Counted from the first letter of the stretch, positions 11,361 to 23,100 are shown. The stretch: 64,000 bases of DNA from Gaeumannomyces sp. JS-464 (GCA_002197995.1 NGZR01000003.1:1-64000); one strand, 5' to 3'. The notes: a model not told the origin generated them from the letters alone. Numbers and translations: made by a program.

Positions 11361-12708
11361 ACCAGCACAGGAATGCCAAGCGACTCCAGCTCTTCGCGCG
11401 GGCCAATGCCGCTCAGCTTAAGGATTTGTGGGGTGTTGAACGTTCCCCCGGCCACAATGACCTCCCTAGACGCTAGGGCTGTCGCAGGCGCACCACTCTT
11501 AGAAACATCGTGCCGCGGGTCGGCACTGTACAACGCCTCTCCGCGCAGGTACTCGACTCCGTACGCCTTGGCCTGCCCCGAGTCGCCGCCCTTCTCAGCG
11601 AGAACCCTAGTGGCGAGCGCATTCGTCCTCACCGTCAGCGGGTACAGCCGCGACCCGTTCGCAGCCCTGGCCTCGGCCGTCGCCACCACGTAGTCCCTAG
11701 CCCCGCTGCGGCGCCGCCGGCCGTTGACGTGCATGGGCATCTGGTAGAGCCCGGGGCGGGCGTAGACGCCGCTGGCGTTGAGGTCGCGTGCCATCAGCTC
11801 TTGGATCTGCTCGGCAGTGGCGTTGGCGACACCCTCCAGGTCGCCAGCCAGGTGACGCAGCACCTCGACCAGGCCCGGGCGGCTGGTGACGGCCGACACG
11901 TTGTTGCGGTTGCTGCCGATGTAGCCGTCAAAGCCGTGGCTGGGTGAGGCGGCGGGCGTGGTCCACGCGGTGGCGTTCTCGACCGCCATGAAGTGCCGCC
12001 GCATGTTGGGCGCGCTCCAGGAGCCGTCGCCGGTCAGGGCTGCGATGGCGTCCCAGTCCGCCTCGGGCGGGAGGGCAAAGTTCATGGCGTTGATCTGGGC
12101 CGAGCCGCCGATGGTTGCGCCGCGCGGGTAGAGGAGGCCGATTCTGTCCAGTAATCAGTGGGCGTCTCGTGTGCGAAAGAAATGTCACGCTGGAGACGTA
12201 CGGCTCGCTCCAGCCGGGGGTTCAAAGCCATGCCAGAAAGTCCCGTTAGGGAGCTTGTAGGTGAACGAGGGGTCTCCCCGGGCTTGAGTCTCGTTCGAGT
12301 AGTGGCTTACGAAGAAGGACCAGGACATGGTGGGATCTTCGGGAGCGGGAATAACTCTCTAGCCCGGTGCATCAGCAAACTTTGAACCTTGGGCAGAAGC
12401 TTTTGGTAGTGTTACATGCCCTGATGGGATTCGTTGGGCCAGCGTGTCGCCCCGGTCCGCCCCTGCTTCGAGAAGGAGGACAGAGCGGCCTGCGCGAGCC
12501 AGGTTGGCACTACGGGGGGATTCAGCATACGCCCTCAGCTAGCCCTGCATTGACGGTGCCTGTCGGTTCTGGGAGCTTACGCGAGAGTGCCACCTCCGGG
12601 ACCGCTCCCTATGATGACATATTCGTACTGTTCCGCAGAGCAATTGAAGGGATGCCCGGCTGCGAGCCCGAGGGCGGCCGAGAGAAGAATTAGCGAAAAT
12701 TTAGCCAT

Positions 12709-13136
12709 GATCCAATGGCGGGTAGATGTTTTAAAAACAGTGTTTATAAAATCTTTTAAATCACTCTGCCCTGGCTTTTGTTTGCTGGTGGTTGGTTGAC
12801 AGAGATTCTGGCTCGAGGAGACTTTATATCGATAAAAACCTTTAGGCTCACCTCACAAAGTCCTAAAACTTAATCATTTTCCTTTTTAGCACTTTAATCT
12901 GTTTTAAAGCACTACCACCTCTTTTTCTCTAACACTAGCGATGTTGTTAAACCCGACGCTAGCAAGCCTTAATATCGAAAGCGGGAGTACCTGTTTAATG
13001 GATCTTTTAAATCCGACTTTCGCTCGAGCCAGGTTAGCATTACACAGCTGCTAACTCCTTGTCCCGTTTAGGAATACAATCAAAAAGTTTGGCGCAAATC
13101 CACGTTAGCAGCCGCTGTGTCGATCACAATCAGTAA
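12709..13136. other. Upstream region of the broken GMC gene
   Basis: About 430 bp between the GMC start codon and the MULE insertion. No gene is visible. The last eight bases (13129-13136, ATCAGTAA) are the left target duplication of the MULE. Any distal promoter elements of the GMC gene were therefore displaced by about 2.9 kb. Confidence 0.6.
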
Positions 13137-13183
13137 AAGGATATATCCTTTCACTCCCCCTTTTTGCTATTAGCACTCACCCG
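13137..13183 (+). repeat. Left TIR of the MULE
   Basis: Begins AAGGATATATCC and runs to the CTCACCC block. It matches the reverse complement of 16039-16085 except at two positions, both G/A or C/T transitions. Confidence 0.9.
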
Positions 13184-13325
13184 CCCCACTTTTGGCCTGT
13201 GCACCGCCTGTGTTTTCCGATGTCGCAGCACCGCAATTTGGCAGGGAATTTGCATTTTTCGCCATTTTTAATTCATTGGCAATCGTTTTCCGTGCATAAT
13301 AACAACGAACACTAAAAAAAGCGCC

Positions 13326-15835
13326 ATGAACGAGGTTATTATCCTCTTAAGCGACGGCGACTCGTCGGATCTCTTTGCAAACGAGGGTCCGGCCCTTTTT
13401 GCAGGCCCTTCCGCACGCGACCCTCCCGATCCCTCCGTACGCGACCCTTTCGATCCCTCCGTACACGACCTTCCCGATCCCTCCGTACGCGACCCTCCCG
13501 ATCCCTTTGCAAGCGAGGCTCCCGATCCTTTTGCAAGCGAGGCTCCCGACCCCTTTGCAAACGAAGCTATAGGCCCGGCGCTTTGGAACGGCCGTCCCTG
13601 AACCCTGGAACCTACCGCAGTACTTTTAACCTTTTACCTTACCCAACAGGAGGTTAAAAAGGCCCTTAACGAGTACTTAAGCCTTTAAAGCGTTAAATTA
13701 TTTACCAAACGCATTATTAGGGACGACGAAGGCCTTAAAAAAATCTACTACGCCTGCCGTTTACGGCAGCGTAACCAACCCTTTTAAAGCTTCTGCAAGA
13801 GATCCCGCACCTTTTAAATCGCCTGTTGCCTTTACGAGATAGTTGTTTAAAGGCTCGCGGCTAACGAAGGCGCTTGGAGCGCCCGTATAATTAATTTTAG
13901 CCATGCAAAGCACCTTCCGCACCAAACAAAAACCTACGAGGTTAGCTTTTTGGCCGCCCGCTTTAGCAAAAGCCAAGCGAGGCTTTTTAAGTCTCTTTTC
14001 CGCGACTTAACGATCCGTACCCAGGCGATTTTTAACGTTGTATTTTAACGATACCCCGACCTTTTTAGCGACTTTTAGCCTTATATCGGTGGCGGGCTGT
14101 TTACCGGAAGGAACGCGCGGGAGGATACCACTTAACAGCCGCTTTTTTGCGGTTTTTCGACGACCTTAAAGTAACCTTTAGGGACTTTACGCCCCGAGAT
14201 TTCCTTTAGCAAAGGCCAGGAGGGACTGCTAGATTTTGCGGCGCCGCTTGGGTATACGAGGCTATCGTTTCGCCTTCCAGCCGGCTTTCGTTGCTTTTAA
14301 ATCGACGTTACCTATAAGACGAACAAGCACCAAATGCACCTATTTTTCGGCGGTGATCGTTACTAACGAACGCATAACGTTGCCGGTTTTTAAAAGCTTA
14401 TTCCGAACGAAACGGAGGAAACGTTTATTTGGGTATTCCAAACCCTTAGCGCTTTCCTTTTGCAGGCCAAAATCCCGGCATTAAAAGTTATTATATTTAA
14501 CGGGGATAATCGCTTCCGCAGCGCCGCCGCGGCCGTATTTCCCTTTTGCAAGTTCCAACTATGCGTTTACCATATCAATTCCAACGTGGTCCTTTATATT
14601 AAAAAGAAATGGAGCAAAATTGCGGCTGCAAAAGCAACGGAAAAGGTTGGAAGCGATGCCTTCGATACGGATACTTCCGGAAGGTTAAAAATAAGCACGG
14701 AGTTCCCGGCGGGTCGGGCCGAGCCTCGCGACGAGGCTGATTAAAAAAACCTCCGGCATTTAACCGACAGTTACCGAATCGTTAAAGCGATGAAAAACCT
14801 TAACAGGTATTAACACCTCCCTCGCAACGTTCCCCATAACCGGACCGGCTTTTTTGCCTTTTGGAAGCACGTCGTTTATGCAATAACCCGCGAAACCTAT
14901 AAACAAGCCTGGAACGCCTTTGGGGCGAATTTACGAGCAAAAGCCCTTGTTAAACTACCTCCAACGGTCCTTTTAGCCAACGAGGCGGCAGTGGGCCTGT
15001 TTTTATACCAAATATAACCTTATTTACGGGTTTATAAGCACGGCGCCTTCGGAATTAAACCACGGGTTTTTTAAAACGTACGGGCTATTTGCGAAATTAA
15101 CGTTGCAACAAGTCGAGGAGGCTACCTTTTAACAAACCCTGCACCGGATTGCTGCTTTTAAAGGCTATAAACAGGCCTTTAGGGCTAAAATCCGGTGGGA
15201 ATATACCGGCCGTACCTGGGCAGGGCAGTTACTTTTGCAGGCCTCCTTTTAGTGCTTTAATACCCTCGAGCAAATACGGAATAAAGCGTTAGCGACGTTC
15301 CTTTCCCGGCGGCACCCCGAGGGCCTGGCCCTACCTCTTTGCACGGGCGCTACGCGTAAACAGTACGGCTTGCCGTGCCCCCACGAGCTTTTAGATTTAT
15401 ATAAAGCCTAACGCGAAAACCCCAACTTTCCGGGCCTGCAATTAACTTTTGTGCACCCGTTTTGGCTGCGGGAGGGTCGCCGTAACGCGGAGGATCCTTT
15501 CCTTCGGGCCCTGGATTTAATAGGCACGAAGAAAGGTCGTCTTTTAAGGTAAAAACCCTTTAACGAGGCCCCAAAACGGCCGGTAACAAGGCCTCGTTGC
15601 AGCACCCGCACCGGTATCCGTGCAAGTGCCAGGCGTAATTACTTTCAACATAAACAGGGCCCCTTTTTGCAGGAAAGGGACGCGGCTAACGAGGTTTAGG
15701 TGGTAGAGTTAGGCACTCCCTTGCATTTAACGCCGGCTAGGGAGGTCTTTACAGCCCCCTTAGCGTTTGCCCCGCCTCCAAAGGAGTTTATTAATCCTTT
15801 TGCGAGCCCCTAGGCCCTTTTGTAGCCCTAGATAG
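13326..15835 (+). pseudogene. MULE transposase remnant
   Basis: Starts MNEVIILLSDGDSSDLF. A low-complexity stretch of Asp-Pro repeats follows, then discontinuous coding sequence. The MULE DDE core is readable at about 14290-14610: DVTYKTNKHQMHLFF, then KVIIFNGDNRF and LCVYHINSNVV. The family pattern would be D-A-TYKTN, then an acidic residue in the ITD-like strand, then LCxWHxxxN. The C-terminal end reads NPFASP before a stop near 15811. Numerous TAA/TAG codons break it. A shorter relative at 42203-42577 keeps the same two ends, which helps fix this gene's limits. Confidence 0.8.
13410..13565 (+). repeat. Short tandem repeat encoding DP-rich units
   Basis: Imperfect 24-27-bp units, seen as repeated RDPPDPSV, RDPFDPSV and SEAPDPFA peptides in the transposase N-terminus. 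Two unit types are visible: one built on TCCGTACGCGACCC and one on TTTGCAAGCGAGGC. Confidence 0.8.
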
Positions 15836-16038
15836 ACGGCTTTAACGCCGTGCCTTTGCACTTTTCCTATGTAATTTGGCGGTTTAACACCGGGTTTTTA
15901 ATAATTTACTGCTTTTTTGCATTTGGCGATAACTTTAATTTAATGCCCTCCCTTTATTTGCTTTTATCCATGCATTGAAGCCCGTGTTCGTTTATGTGGG
16001 TGCGTCGTAGAAAAAAACATGCCGGCCGATATCGGGGT

Positions 16039-16085
16039 GGGGTGAGTGCTAATAGCAAAAAGGGGGAGTGAGAGGATATATCCTC
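16039..16085 (-). repeat. Right TIR of the MULE
   Basis: Reverse complement begins GAGGATATATCC and pairs with 13137-13183. The 8-bp duplication ATCAGTAA follows directly at 16086-16093. Confidence 0.9.
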
Positions 16086-17499
16086 ATCAGTAACTTGGGC
16101 TAGACTAACTACTCCTCGTAGCTCGGCAGGAACGCCCCAAATCTAAGTGTGGGTTGACACGCTGGAAGAGAAAGAACAGAGTGCATTAAACATCGGAAAA
16201 GCCGGAACCTGGCACTACCTAAGCAACTCCTGCCCAGCTTGCGTGACGAACGCCTACCTCGGTCTAGGAGACCCGCGCCTTTTGGACCCGCTGGGAATTT
16301 CCGTCCATTTCGCCAATTTAGCAAGCCCCTTTTCCTCACGGAGGATGCGCACCGCTACAAGCCTAGACGTCCTGTTCCTATATGCGACCCTGAACACGTC
16401 CTGCGTAGTCAGTCCTCCAACCTGTCTGTTGTCGCATCGGTTGAGGAGCACGCGCAGCATCTCGGGTGCGCCAAGGGATTGGCAGCGGCGTCCCTGAGCA
16501 TCTCCCTTGTCACGTCGATGGAGCGAAGCGGGAGGAGGACGAACGTGAGCATGTTAATCCCGTGCTTGTTGTGGATGGCGGCCTTTATCAGCTTCTCCGG
16601 ATTGCTCTGGCTTTCCCGGACTCGCTCTGCCCGCCACTTTCGCGCCGCCTCCGGTGATCTCCGCATTCGCTCAGTTTCCGATTCTCGCTCCCTTTCATCC
16701 AAGGCTCGCCTTAGGGTTCCCGCTCGTTTGCATCCTCTTGCAATTGCCTCTAGCAACACCAGTGGCCGCTCTTTCGTAGCATCTGGCATATCCATAAGGC
16801 AGCGAAGAGCAGCATCCGATTTTTTCGCCGCCTCGACCAGATCGTCCACGGTGACAGGCAGGTGCCGGCTGAAGATAGAGCGAGTCGCCCGTACGTCTGG
16901 GTTCGCGGCGGCTTCGCGAAGTTCCCCCTCCGTTAGAGTGGTTAGAGTCCCTAGGCTGCCGCGCGATCGAATGTAGTTGAACAGTTACCAAGACCCATTG
17001 TGAACAACTTCGGCGAGGAAACTCGGATGGCCTTCAGCAGATCGCCGATTGATGGGCCGAGGCCCGCGAGATAAAGTCCAGCATCTTACAACTACGTGCT
17101 TCGTTTTTCGCAACCGCCTTTAACAAATCCTCCATGACCGAGTTGTATCCATCGTTTTGAAGATGTAACCCAAGGAGAGCCCCCATGACGGCTGGTCCAT
17201 GGTGCGCTGCCGGAGGAATGATACCTCCCAGCAGAGGCTTGTTGTCCAGTTCACTTGTAATAAAGTGATTAATTAGGAGGGCCACGGCCTGGGCGCAGTG
17301 CAGGTCTTTGAGCGAATCTGGCTGATCGACAGGACTGTAAACTGCGCTTAACTGATTACGGCCCTATTTTCGCAGCCCAGCAATCATCGCCACAGGCACG
17401 TCGGCGGGCGAGAAGCTGGATTGGTTTTGATAAAGTGGGTTTTATACCAGCTCCTCCAGGAACGGCAAATTAAGTGTCTAAAGAGCCAGCTCGACAATA

Positions 17500-17549
17500 A
17501 GTCAAGACCCCTGTTTTGCGCCACCCCCCACTTCCGGCCACCCCAATTC
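17500..17549 (+). repeat. Left TIR of the Fot1-type element
   Basis: 50 bp, identical to the reverse complement of 19311-19360. The preceding TA is the target duplication. Confidence 0.95.
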
Positions 17550-17629
17550 CAACCACCCGATTTTCAACGCGTTAACTTTAACACGTCGCCATTTAACGAG
17601 CAATTGATCGTTTGACTTCTTTTTTGGTG

Positions 17630-19101
17630 CATTTTGATGCCGGACCATTCATAAAGCAATATACGAAAACGGAGATCGCGTGCGCCCTCGAGGGCGTGCG
17701 TGCCGGCGCTTCTGTTAAGTCGGCCTCGAAAACATGGGGTATCCCGAGGTTTACCCTCCGGCGCCGGATTAGAGGCGGCCTGCCCTCCTGCCGTGCACAA
17801 GCGCACCGTTAACGCGTTAACCCTTCCCAAAAGCTCTTTTTGGCTGATTGGGTGCTCGTTTAAATCGCTTTAGGGTACCTTCCGACCTACGGAAAGTTGC
17901 GCTATATCGCCAGCCGTACCCTCGAACAAAGCGGCGACCTTTAAGCCTTCGGGAAGCGTTAAGTGGCTCGTTTTTTGGCCAAATACCCGATCTTTAAAAC
18001 CTAAAAAGCCCGGCGCATAAAAAACGCACGCGTTAACGGCGCCTTAACGGAGGTAATCCGGGCGTGGTGGCCTCGTTTAAAAGTGCCTGCCGTTAAGGCT
18101 ATTAAGCCGGAAAACAAATATAATTTTAACGAGTGCGGGCTTATAAAGGGCCTTAGATTTAACGGCCTCGTTTTAGGTATTAAAAGCTGCAAGCCGTTGC
18201 AAAAAAAAGCCTTCGGCACGCGAGGTTAAACGATTATTATCGAATGCATTTTAGCCACCGGAAAAGCGCTTAACCCCCTCGTTATTTTTAAAGGTTTATT
18301 AGTACAAAAGCAGTGGTTTTTTTGGAAAATTAAAAGAAATTTAAGCTTTGGAGATTTTACGCAACACAAAAGGGGTGGACAAACGATAAAACGGGTGTAA
18401 AGTGGCTTAAAAATATCTTCTTTCCGAATACGGTGCCGGCCACCCCCGGAAATCGCCGGCTTTTAGTTTTAAACGGCTACGAATCCCACGCAATAAAGGA
18501 CTTTATATACCTTTGCGCATCCAACAACGTTTAGCTCGTTTATTTGCCCGCTTATAACTTTTACGTCTTTTAGCCTTTCGATTTAGCGGTTTTTAGCACG
18601 GTTAAAAAGGTTTACCGCCGGCATAACGGCTTTTTTACAGCCTTTTACACGTTAACTGTAATAGGAAAACGTTATTTTTTCAACTGCTATCACAAAGCAA
18701 GGGAAGAGGCCCTTATACCTCGTATTATTAAAGCGGGTTGGGCCGCCACCGGCTTGTGGCCCTTAAAGATTAGTAAGCCTTTTATAAGCCCTCTCCTCCT
18801 TAAAAATAGCAACGCTAAAACGTCCCAGGCTGCAAAAAATGCTTTAAAGGCCGAAAGGGTTGCTTAAAGTACCTATTCCAAGTATTTCATGCCATTTGAT
18901 ATGGTTGTGGCAACTCCCAAAACGACCCTCCAAATGCGTACCCAAATGGCCACCTTTGCCCACAACTTCCGGCTCGGCCGGACGGCCCGTTTGTTGTTCC
19001 AAAAGCTTACTAAGGCCTACAACGAAAAAGATATCGCTTTAGTTACGTGCGAGCAAAAAACCAGGCGCCTGGAGGCGGAATTGGAGTTGCACGGCCGTTA
19101 A
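17630..19101 (+). pseudogene. Pogo-type transposase remnant (HTH_psq plus DDE_1)
   Basis: The N-terminal psq/CENP-B-like DNA-binding domain is readable at 17650-17870: YTKTEIACALEGV, then ASKTWGIPRFTLRRRI and FLADWVL. The DDE catalytic domain follows: FNECGLIKG near 18127-18150 (usual Asp now Asn), LVLNGYESHA near 18463-18491 (usual Asp now Asn) and QPFDLAVF near 18573-18597 (Asp kept). The C-terminal part reads FDMVVATPKT to ELELHGR and stops near 19101. About ten in-frame stops and the two Asp-to-Asn changes are G-to-A events, so the protein is inactive although the TIRs are perfect. Confidence 0.88.
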
Positions 19102-19310
19102 AAAAAAAGAAGGTGTTGCCGGACCCAAACGAGGCCTTTGTGCGGATTGGCGACATTAGGCGTGCATAACAGGAGGATGGCGATCTGCCAAGTGATCCAC
19201 AAGAATCTCCTGCATTTAACGATTCGGATAATATATCCGATTGTATTGTAGTTGGCTAGGAAAGATCACAATTGCGGAATGAAATTGGCGTGTTGGATGC
19301 ATGGTGTTGA

Positions 19311-19360
19311 GAATTGGGGTGGCCGGAAGTGGGGGGTGGCGCAAAACAGGGGTCTTGACT
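19311..19360 (-). repeat. Right TIR of the Fot1-type element
   Basis: 50 bp, perfect inverted copy of 17500-17549, followed by TA at 19361-19362. Confidence 0.95.
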
Positions 19361-19980
19361 TAGGGCCCAGCTCTCTGGACTCTTTTTGGACTCCCGGCAG
19401 CCGCTCCCGGATTGTTTTCAGCAGCTCCTCGCCCTCCTCGCGGTTTCTAGCCATGGCTTGCAGCATAGATGTGGATATCATTATGCCAGCGCTGTTACTT
19501 TGGTTGACTTCTGCCCTCTCCTCTGCCACCCCAGCAGACTTTGAACGAGAACCAAGGCGTAACGGTTGTGTGCGGCTGCAGATTCGAGCATCACTTGTGT
19601 TGCCGCATGGGAGGCGTCGCACGCCGTTGCAGATAGCGCGGCAAATCAAAATCTCCTGCCTCAACGGCCGCAGTAGCAACCCCGTCCGTCAGGAGACGCG
19701 CCTGGGTAGCCGGCACCAGAAAATCCCACAGCGGTTTCCGTCTGTCCCACGGAGCCCGCTCCTCAGTCTGCCAGCCGGCGACAGCGACAAGCGCGACTTT
19801 CGTGATACGGGCTTCTCTCACACAAAGCTAGTCGAGGAGACTGACGGAGCAACGCGGATACTGCAGCGCTGCTTTCAAAAGGCGCTAGTAAGCTTCCTCG
19901 CAGGACATTTTGCTTTTCCACTCGTCAGCCTCGATGCCGAGCTCGCCGTCGGGTTCGTCGCCGGCCGCGTCGAAAAAACC

Positions 19981-20180
19981 TAGAATTAAAGGATATATTC
20001 GGGGCAGCGTTTTGAAAGGCAATATTTGCAACTCCGAAGTTAAAAAATGCACTAAATCCCGAACGCAAAAGAGGTTAAAAGATACGGCGATAACCAAAAA
20101 AATAATGGCGGATAAAGGTGAAAATGTCGATAACGCCCAGGGCATAATCCCAAACGCTTGTAAGTCCGCGCTAAAGCTTT
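19981..20180. other. AT-rich patch inside the NLR pseudogene
   Basis: About 200 bp with more A/T than the NLR coding sequence on either side. Homology-like reading on the minus strand fades here, between the ankyrin part and the REARITKVALVAVAGW segment. It may be a short insertion or a locally mutated piece; no TIR or duplication was recognised. Confidence 0.35.
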
Positions 20181-23100
20181 ATCGCGACCTAATTATCGAA
20201 TTTGAGTCCGACCCAGCCCTAAATGTCCACCGCTTTTGGTGCTTTTTGAGATTCCGGGGCTGGTACTGCAGGGCGGTGGTGCCTCCGTTGTCCGGCTTTA
20301 GGAGCTCTTTCGGGGTCGGCCTCGAGCGAGCTAGAAGATCGAAAAGCGAGGAATGTCCGAATCTGGCGGCTAGATGCAAGACTGAAAGACCATTTTGGTT
20401 CTCCAAGCCAGCCTCTGCGAGGGCCCTCGGCAGCTGGGGGTGAGGGCTCTCCCTGTTCACAAGCTCGCTGTCAATGACGGCGGCCAAGTTGTAAACAGCC
20501 GCCACCAGCCACCAGGACTGCGCGTGCGATGACATGCAGTGCCTCAGCTCCTGCTCGACCGCAGCTCCATAAAACCCGTGTGGCCGCTGTGACAGCAGGG
20601 TTTGCACTGTGAGCATCCAACCGCGAGCTTCTGTCTTGAGGAAGGCTGCCACATCGTTCTGCAAAAACAGGCCGCCGCCTTTGCTGGCATGCGTAGGCAA
20701 GTAGATTGCCGCGTACTCTCGAAAGTCCTAGAGGCACACATCGTACTCGTTTGTCTCCAGCGCGGCGCTCCCTCGCGGCTTCTTTTCCCTCCCTTGGCCT
20801 TGACCCCTACGCCTACTTATACTGCGCGAACGGGATCGGCGGTTGACGGTGTCAGCAGACGCCCCCTGTCTGTCCCGGCTTCTTCCGCGATCGCGCTCAG
20901 GGCTGTCCAAAACCGACAGGCATGCGCGAGCCATTAGGGTGTGCGAGTTTGCCTTGTGGTCAGGCTGCCCGGCGTCGAGGCGGTCCCTGTCGGCTTGGTC
21001 CAGGAACTGTTTGACGGACGGATGGAAAAATTCCAAAGCGCCATCTTCCTGGTCCTCGACAATGAGACCCTCGCTGGCATGGATGATGGTCTTGGCCGTG
21101 CAGTTCGATTCCCGTGATGGGTCTGGAGATTCGGAATAGAGTGCTTCCAACACCGCACCAGTTGCCAGACGTTTTTTTTGGCGCAGTAGAGAAGCTGAAT
21201 TGCCCTACGCGCCCGAGACTTGCTCGCTGATGGTTTCAAGCTTACGGTTCCTGTGAGGGTTCTGCTGCTCAAGCCCTCCCAAATATTCTTGTACGCCTGG
21301 CGGATGTCTTTGGGAAGCCCGGAGGTGCAACCATGGAGCACCCCCGGGAGGTCGTGCTCGCTTCTTAACTCACGGTTACCTCGCATGCTATTAAGCGCCA
21401 GCTCTGCCCAAAGATACCTAGAGTTTGTTAGCTTAAAAAATGTCCTCCGGTAAAGGGCTTGAGGTTATTCCACACACCTTGCCAGCGTGCTGAGTTACCA
21501 CATCAACTACCTTGGCCTTGGCGCGCTGTCCTGCCTCCTCCCCCAGCTGCCCATCCTCGTCCGGCAGGAAGTCTGCTGCATTCCAACTATCAGCCCTGGC
21601 CTGGACGAAGCCCCAGATGTTGTCTGGCGAGTCGGTATCCACGTCAACTTTGTGAAGTCTCACGGCAGTATTGCCGTCCAAAATCCGCTGGGCGCTCTTC
21701 TCATTTACTTGAGTTGACAGCAAGATCCTAACTAGGTACTTGCTCTTGTGCTTTAGCGCCAGCTTTATGAGGCCGTCGAGCAGTTCCGTGTTGGTGAGGG
21801 CGGAGGACGAGTCTGGAGCAGCCATCTTATCCAGAGCGTCAATGGCAAAAGTAACAGACTTGTACGCTCCATTACTGATGGGCTGGTCGGTCTTTTCCAG
21901 GCACTCTTTCCATAGGGCTTCTTGCCCCCTAAGCTGAGCAGCTCAGTAGGGATGCGAGAACTTTAAAGCTGCACAAGCTGGCGGAGCAGGTTTCGGGCGC
22001 AGTCATCTGCAGTCCGCGGCGGCTGGTTTTTCATGACCGTGTAGAAAAATGCCACTGGGGCAGACGGTTTCGGGCGAAGGCCTACGAGAAAGGTGTCGAT
22101 AGCAAGGTATCTACGGTCATCGGTATTAGCTTAAATTTATGCTAGGAACAAGCATCGCCAGGAGCAGCAGAAAGCAGTATAATAAAAGCCACTTACACCA
22201 GTGTGGATTTTCCAGTTCCGACTTTGGTGGGATAAAAGGGTCAGTTACCATAGCTTCTAGCCGAAAAAAAGGACAATTTGTAACAGAAGAATGAACCCGG
22301 AGGTACATACGAGAGCCATATATCCACAAGGTAGCAAGCGTTAGAGCACCCACCCGGCTGCTGCAAAACTCGTCGTGTTAAGGGAACCAGATGGCCGAGT
22401 TTACAAGCCGTGCACTGCTGAGGATGGCGTGTTCGCCAAGAGATGAAATATCCGACAGCCCCTTGAGTAGTTTGCTGTAGCCCCTGGTTTTGAAAGTTAT
22501 AAGAACGGCGGTTGGAATTTAGTACGCCAGTTTCAAAATGTTTAACATTCGCAAAATATTAGAAGGCGCTTACAAGCATAAATGCGGTCTGACAGCTCGA
22601 GTATTTGCTGCTGGTCTAGGCCCACAGAGTCGTTATTAATACTACAAAGCTCGTGAAGTTGTCCTTGGCTAGGCGGGTTGCAAAATGGAAGGAACTTGCC
22701 TTGGTGCTTGACGAGATTGGCCCACATGTCCACCTTGGCCCTCCCGGACTCTACTGCGTCGATGGGGTCTGTATAGCGCTTCTTCGAGTCGATGGTGACT
22801 ACTTTGGCAGTCTTTCCGGTTTTGCGCATCCGCTCCTTGAAGGTTTCGGCGGCCGCCCTTAGGCGTTTTCTTCTCCCTGGGGCGTCATCTTGGGAACTCG
22901 CGGCATCGCCCTGGAGACCAACGTTCTCGTCGACGGCTTGGATCGGGATGTTTCCCGAGTTTTCGCCGTAGTAATCCACGACTTCGTAAAGAAACTGTAG
23001 GGCATTGAGGTAAACATCTACGACAGCCTTTCTCAAATGGTCCATCAAGGCTTCGGATACTTGGTGACCCTCGGCGCCAGCTGGTTCTCGGAAATAGAGT

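Larger units (their letters stand above)
3540..12708 (-). pseudogene. GMC (FAD) oxidoreductase gene, broken by a Gypsy insertion and a nonsense codon
   Basis: The minus strand reads ATG at 12708, a signal peptide (MAKFSLILLSAALGLAAG), then the FAD Rossmann motif YVIIGSGPGGGTLA. It continues through introns at 12510-12580, 12359-12415 and about 12144-12201 to EDPTMSWSFFV, LYPRGATIGGSAQINAMNF and VIVAGGTFNTPQILKLSGIGP. At 11361 the frame runs into a retrotransposon. It resumes at 4390 after a 5-bp duplication, passes an intron at 4308-4369 and ends in the C-terminal GMC domain: HHATSTCRMG with the catalytic His region, and GLRVVDASIFP. The stop is at 3540-3542. Besides the insertion there is an in-frame TGA at 4176-4178, probably from TGG, a RIP-type G-to-A change. 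The junction after the third intron is one base out of frame. The family (AA3: aryl-alcohol oxidase, glucose oxidase or choline dehydrogenase-like) makes secreted flavin oxidases. The substrate cannot be told. Clearly non-functional. Confidence 0.9.
13137..16085 (+). mobile_element. Mutator-like (MULE, Hop-type) DNA transposon, degenerate
   Basis: A 2,949-bp element with 47-bp terminal inverted repeats, flanked by the 8-bp duplication ATCAGTAA (13129-13136 and 16086-16093). The base outside that differs on the two sides, so a degenerate 9-bp duplication is also possible. The interior on the plus strand keeps a MULE transposase core around 14290-14610, with many stops. Fungal MULEs such as Hop have comparable structure. 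Confidence 0.88.
17500..19360 (+). mobile_element. Fot1/pogo-type (Tc1-mariner superfamily) DNA transposon
   Basis: A 1,861-bp element with perfect 50-bp TIRs (17500-17549 and 19311-19360) beginning AGTCAAGACCCC, flanked by TA on both sides (17498-17499 and 19361-19362). Length, TA target and transposase type all fit the Fot1 group. It lies in the C-terminal repeat region of the NLR gene. Deleting it joins ELGP to a further in-frame stretch that soon hits TAG. Confidence 0.95.
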
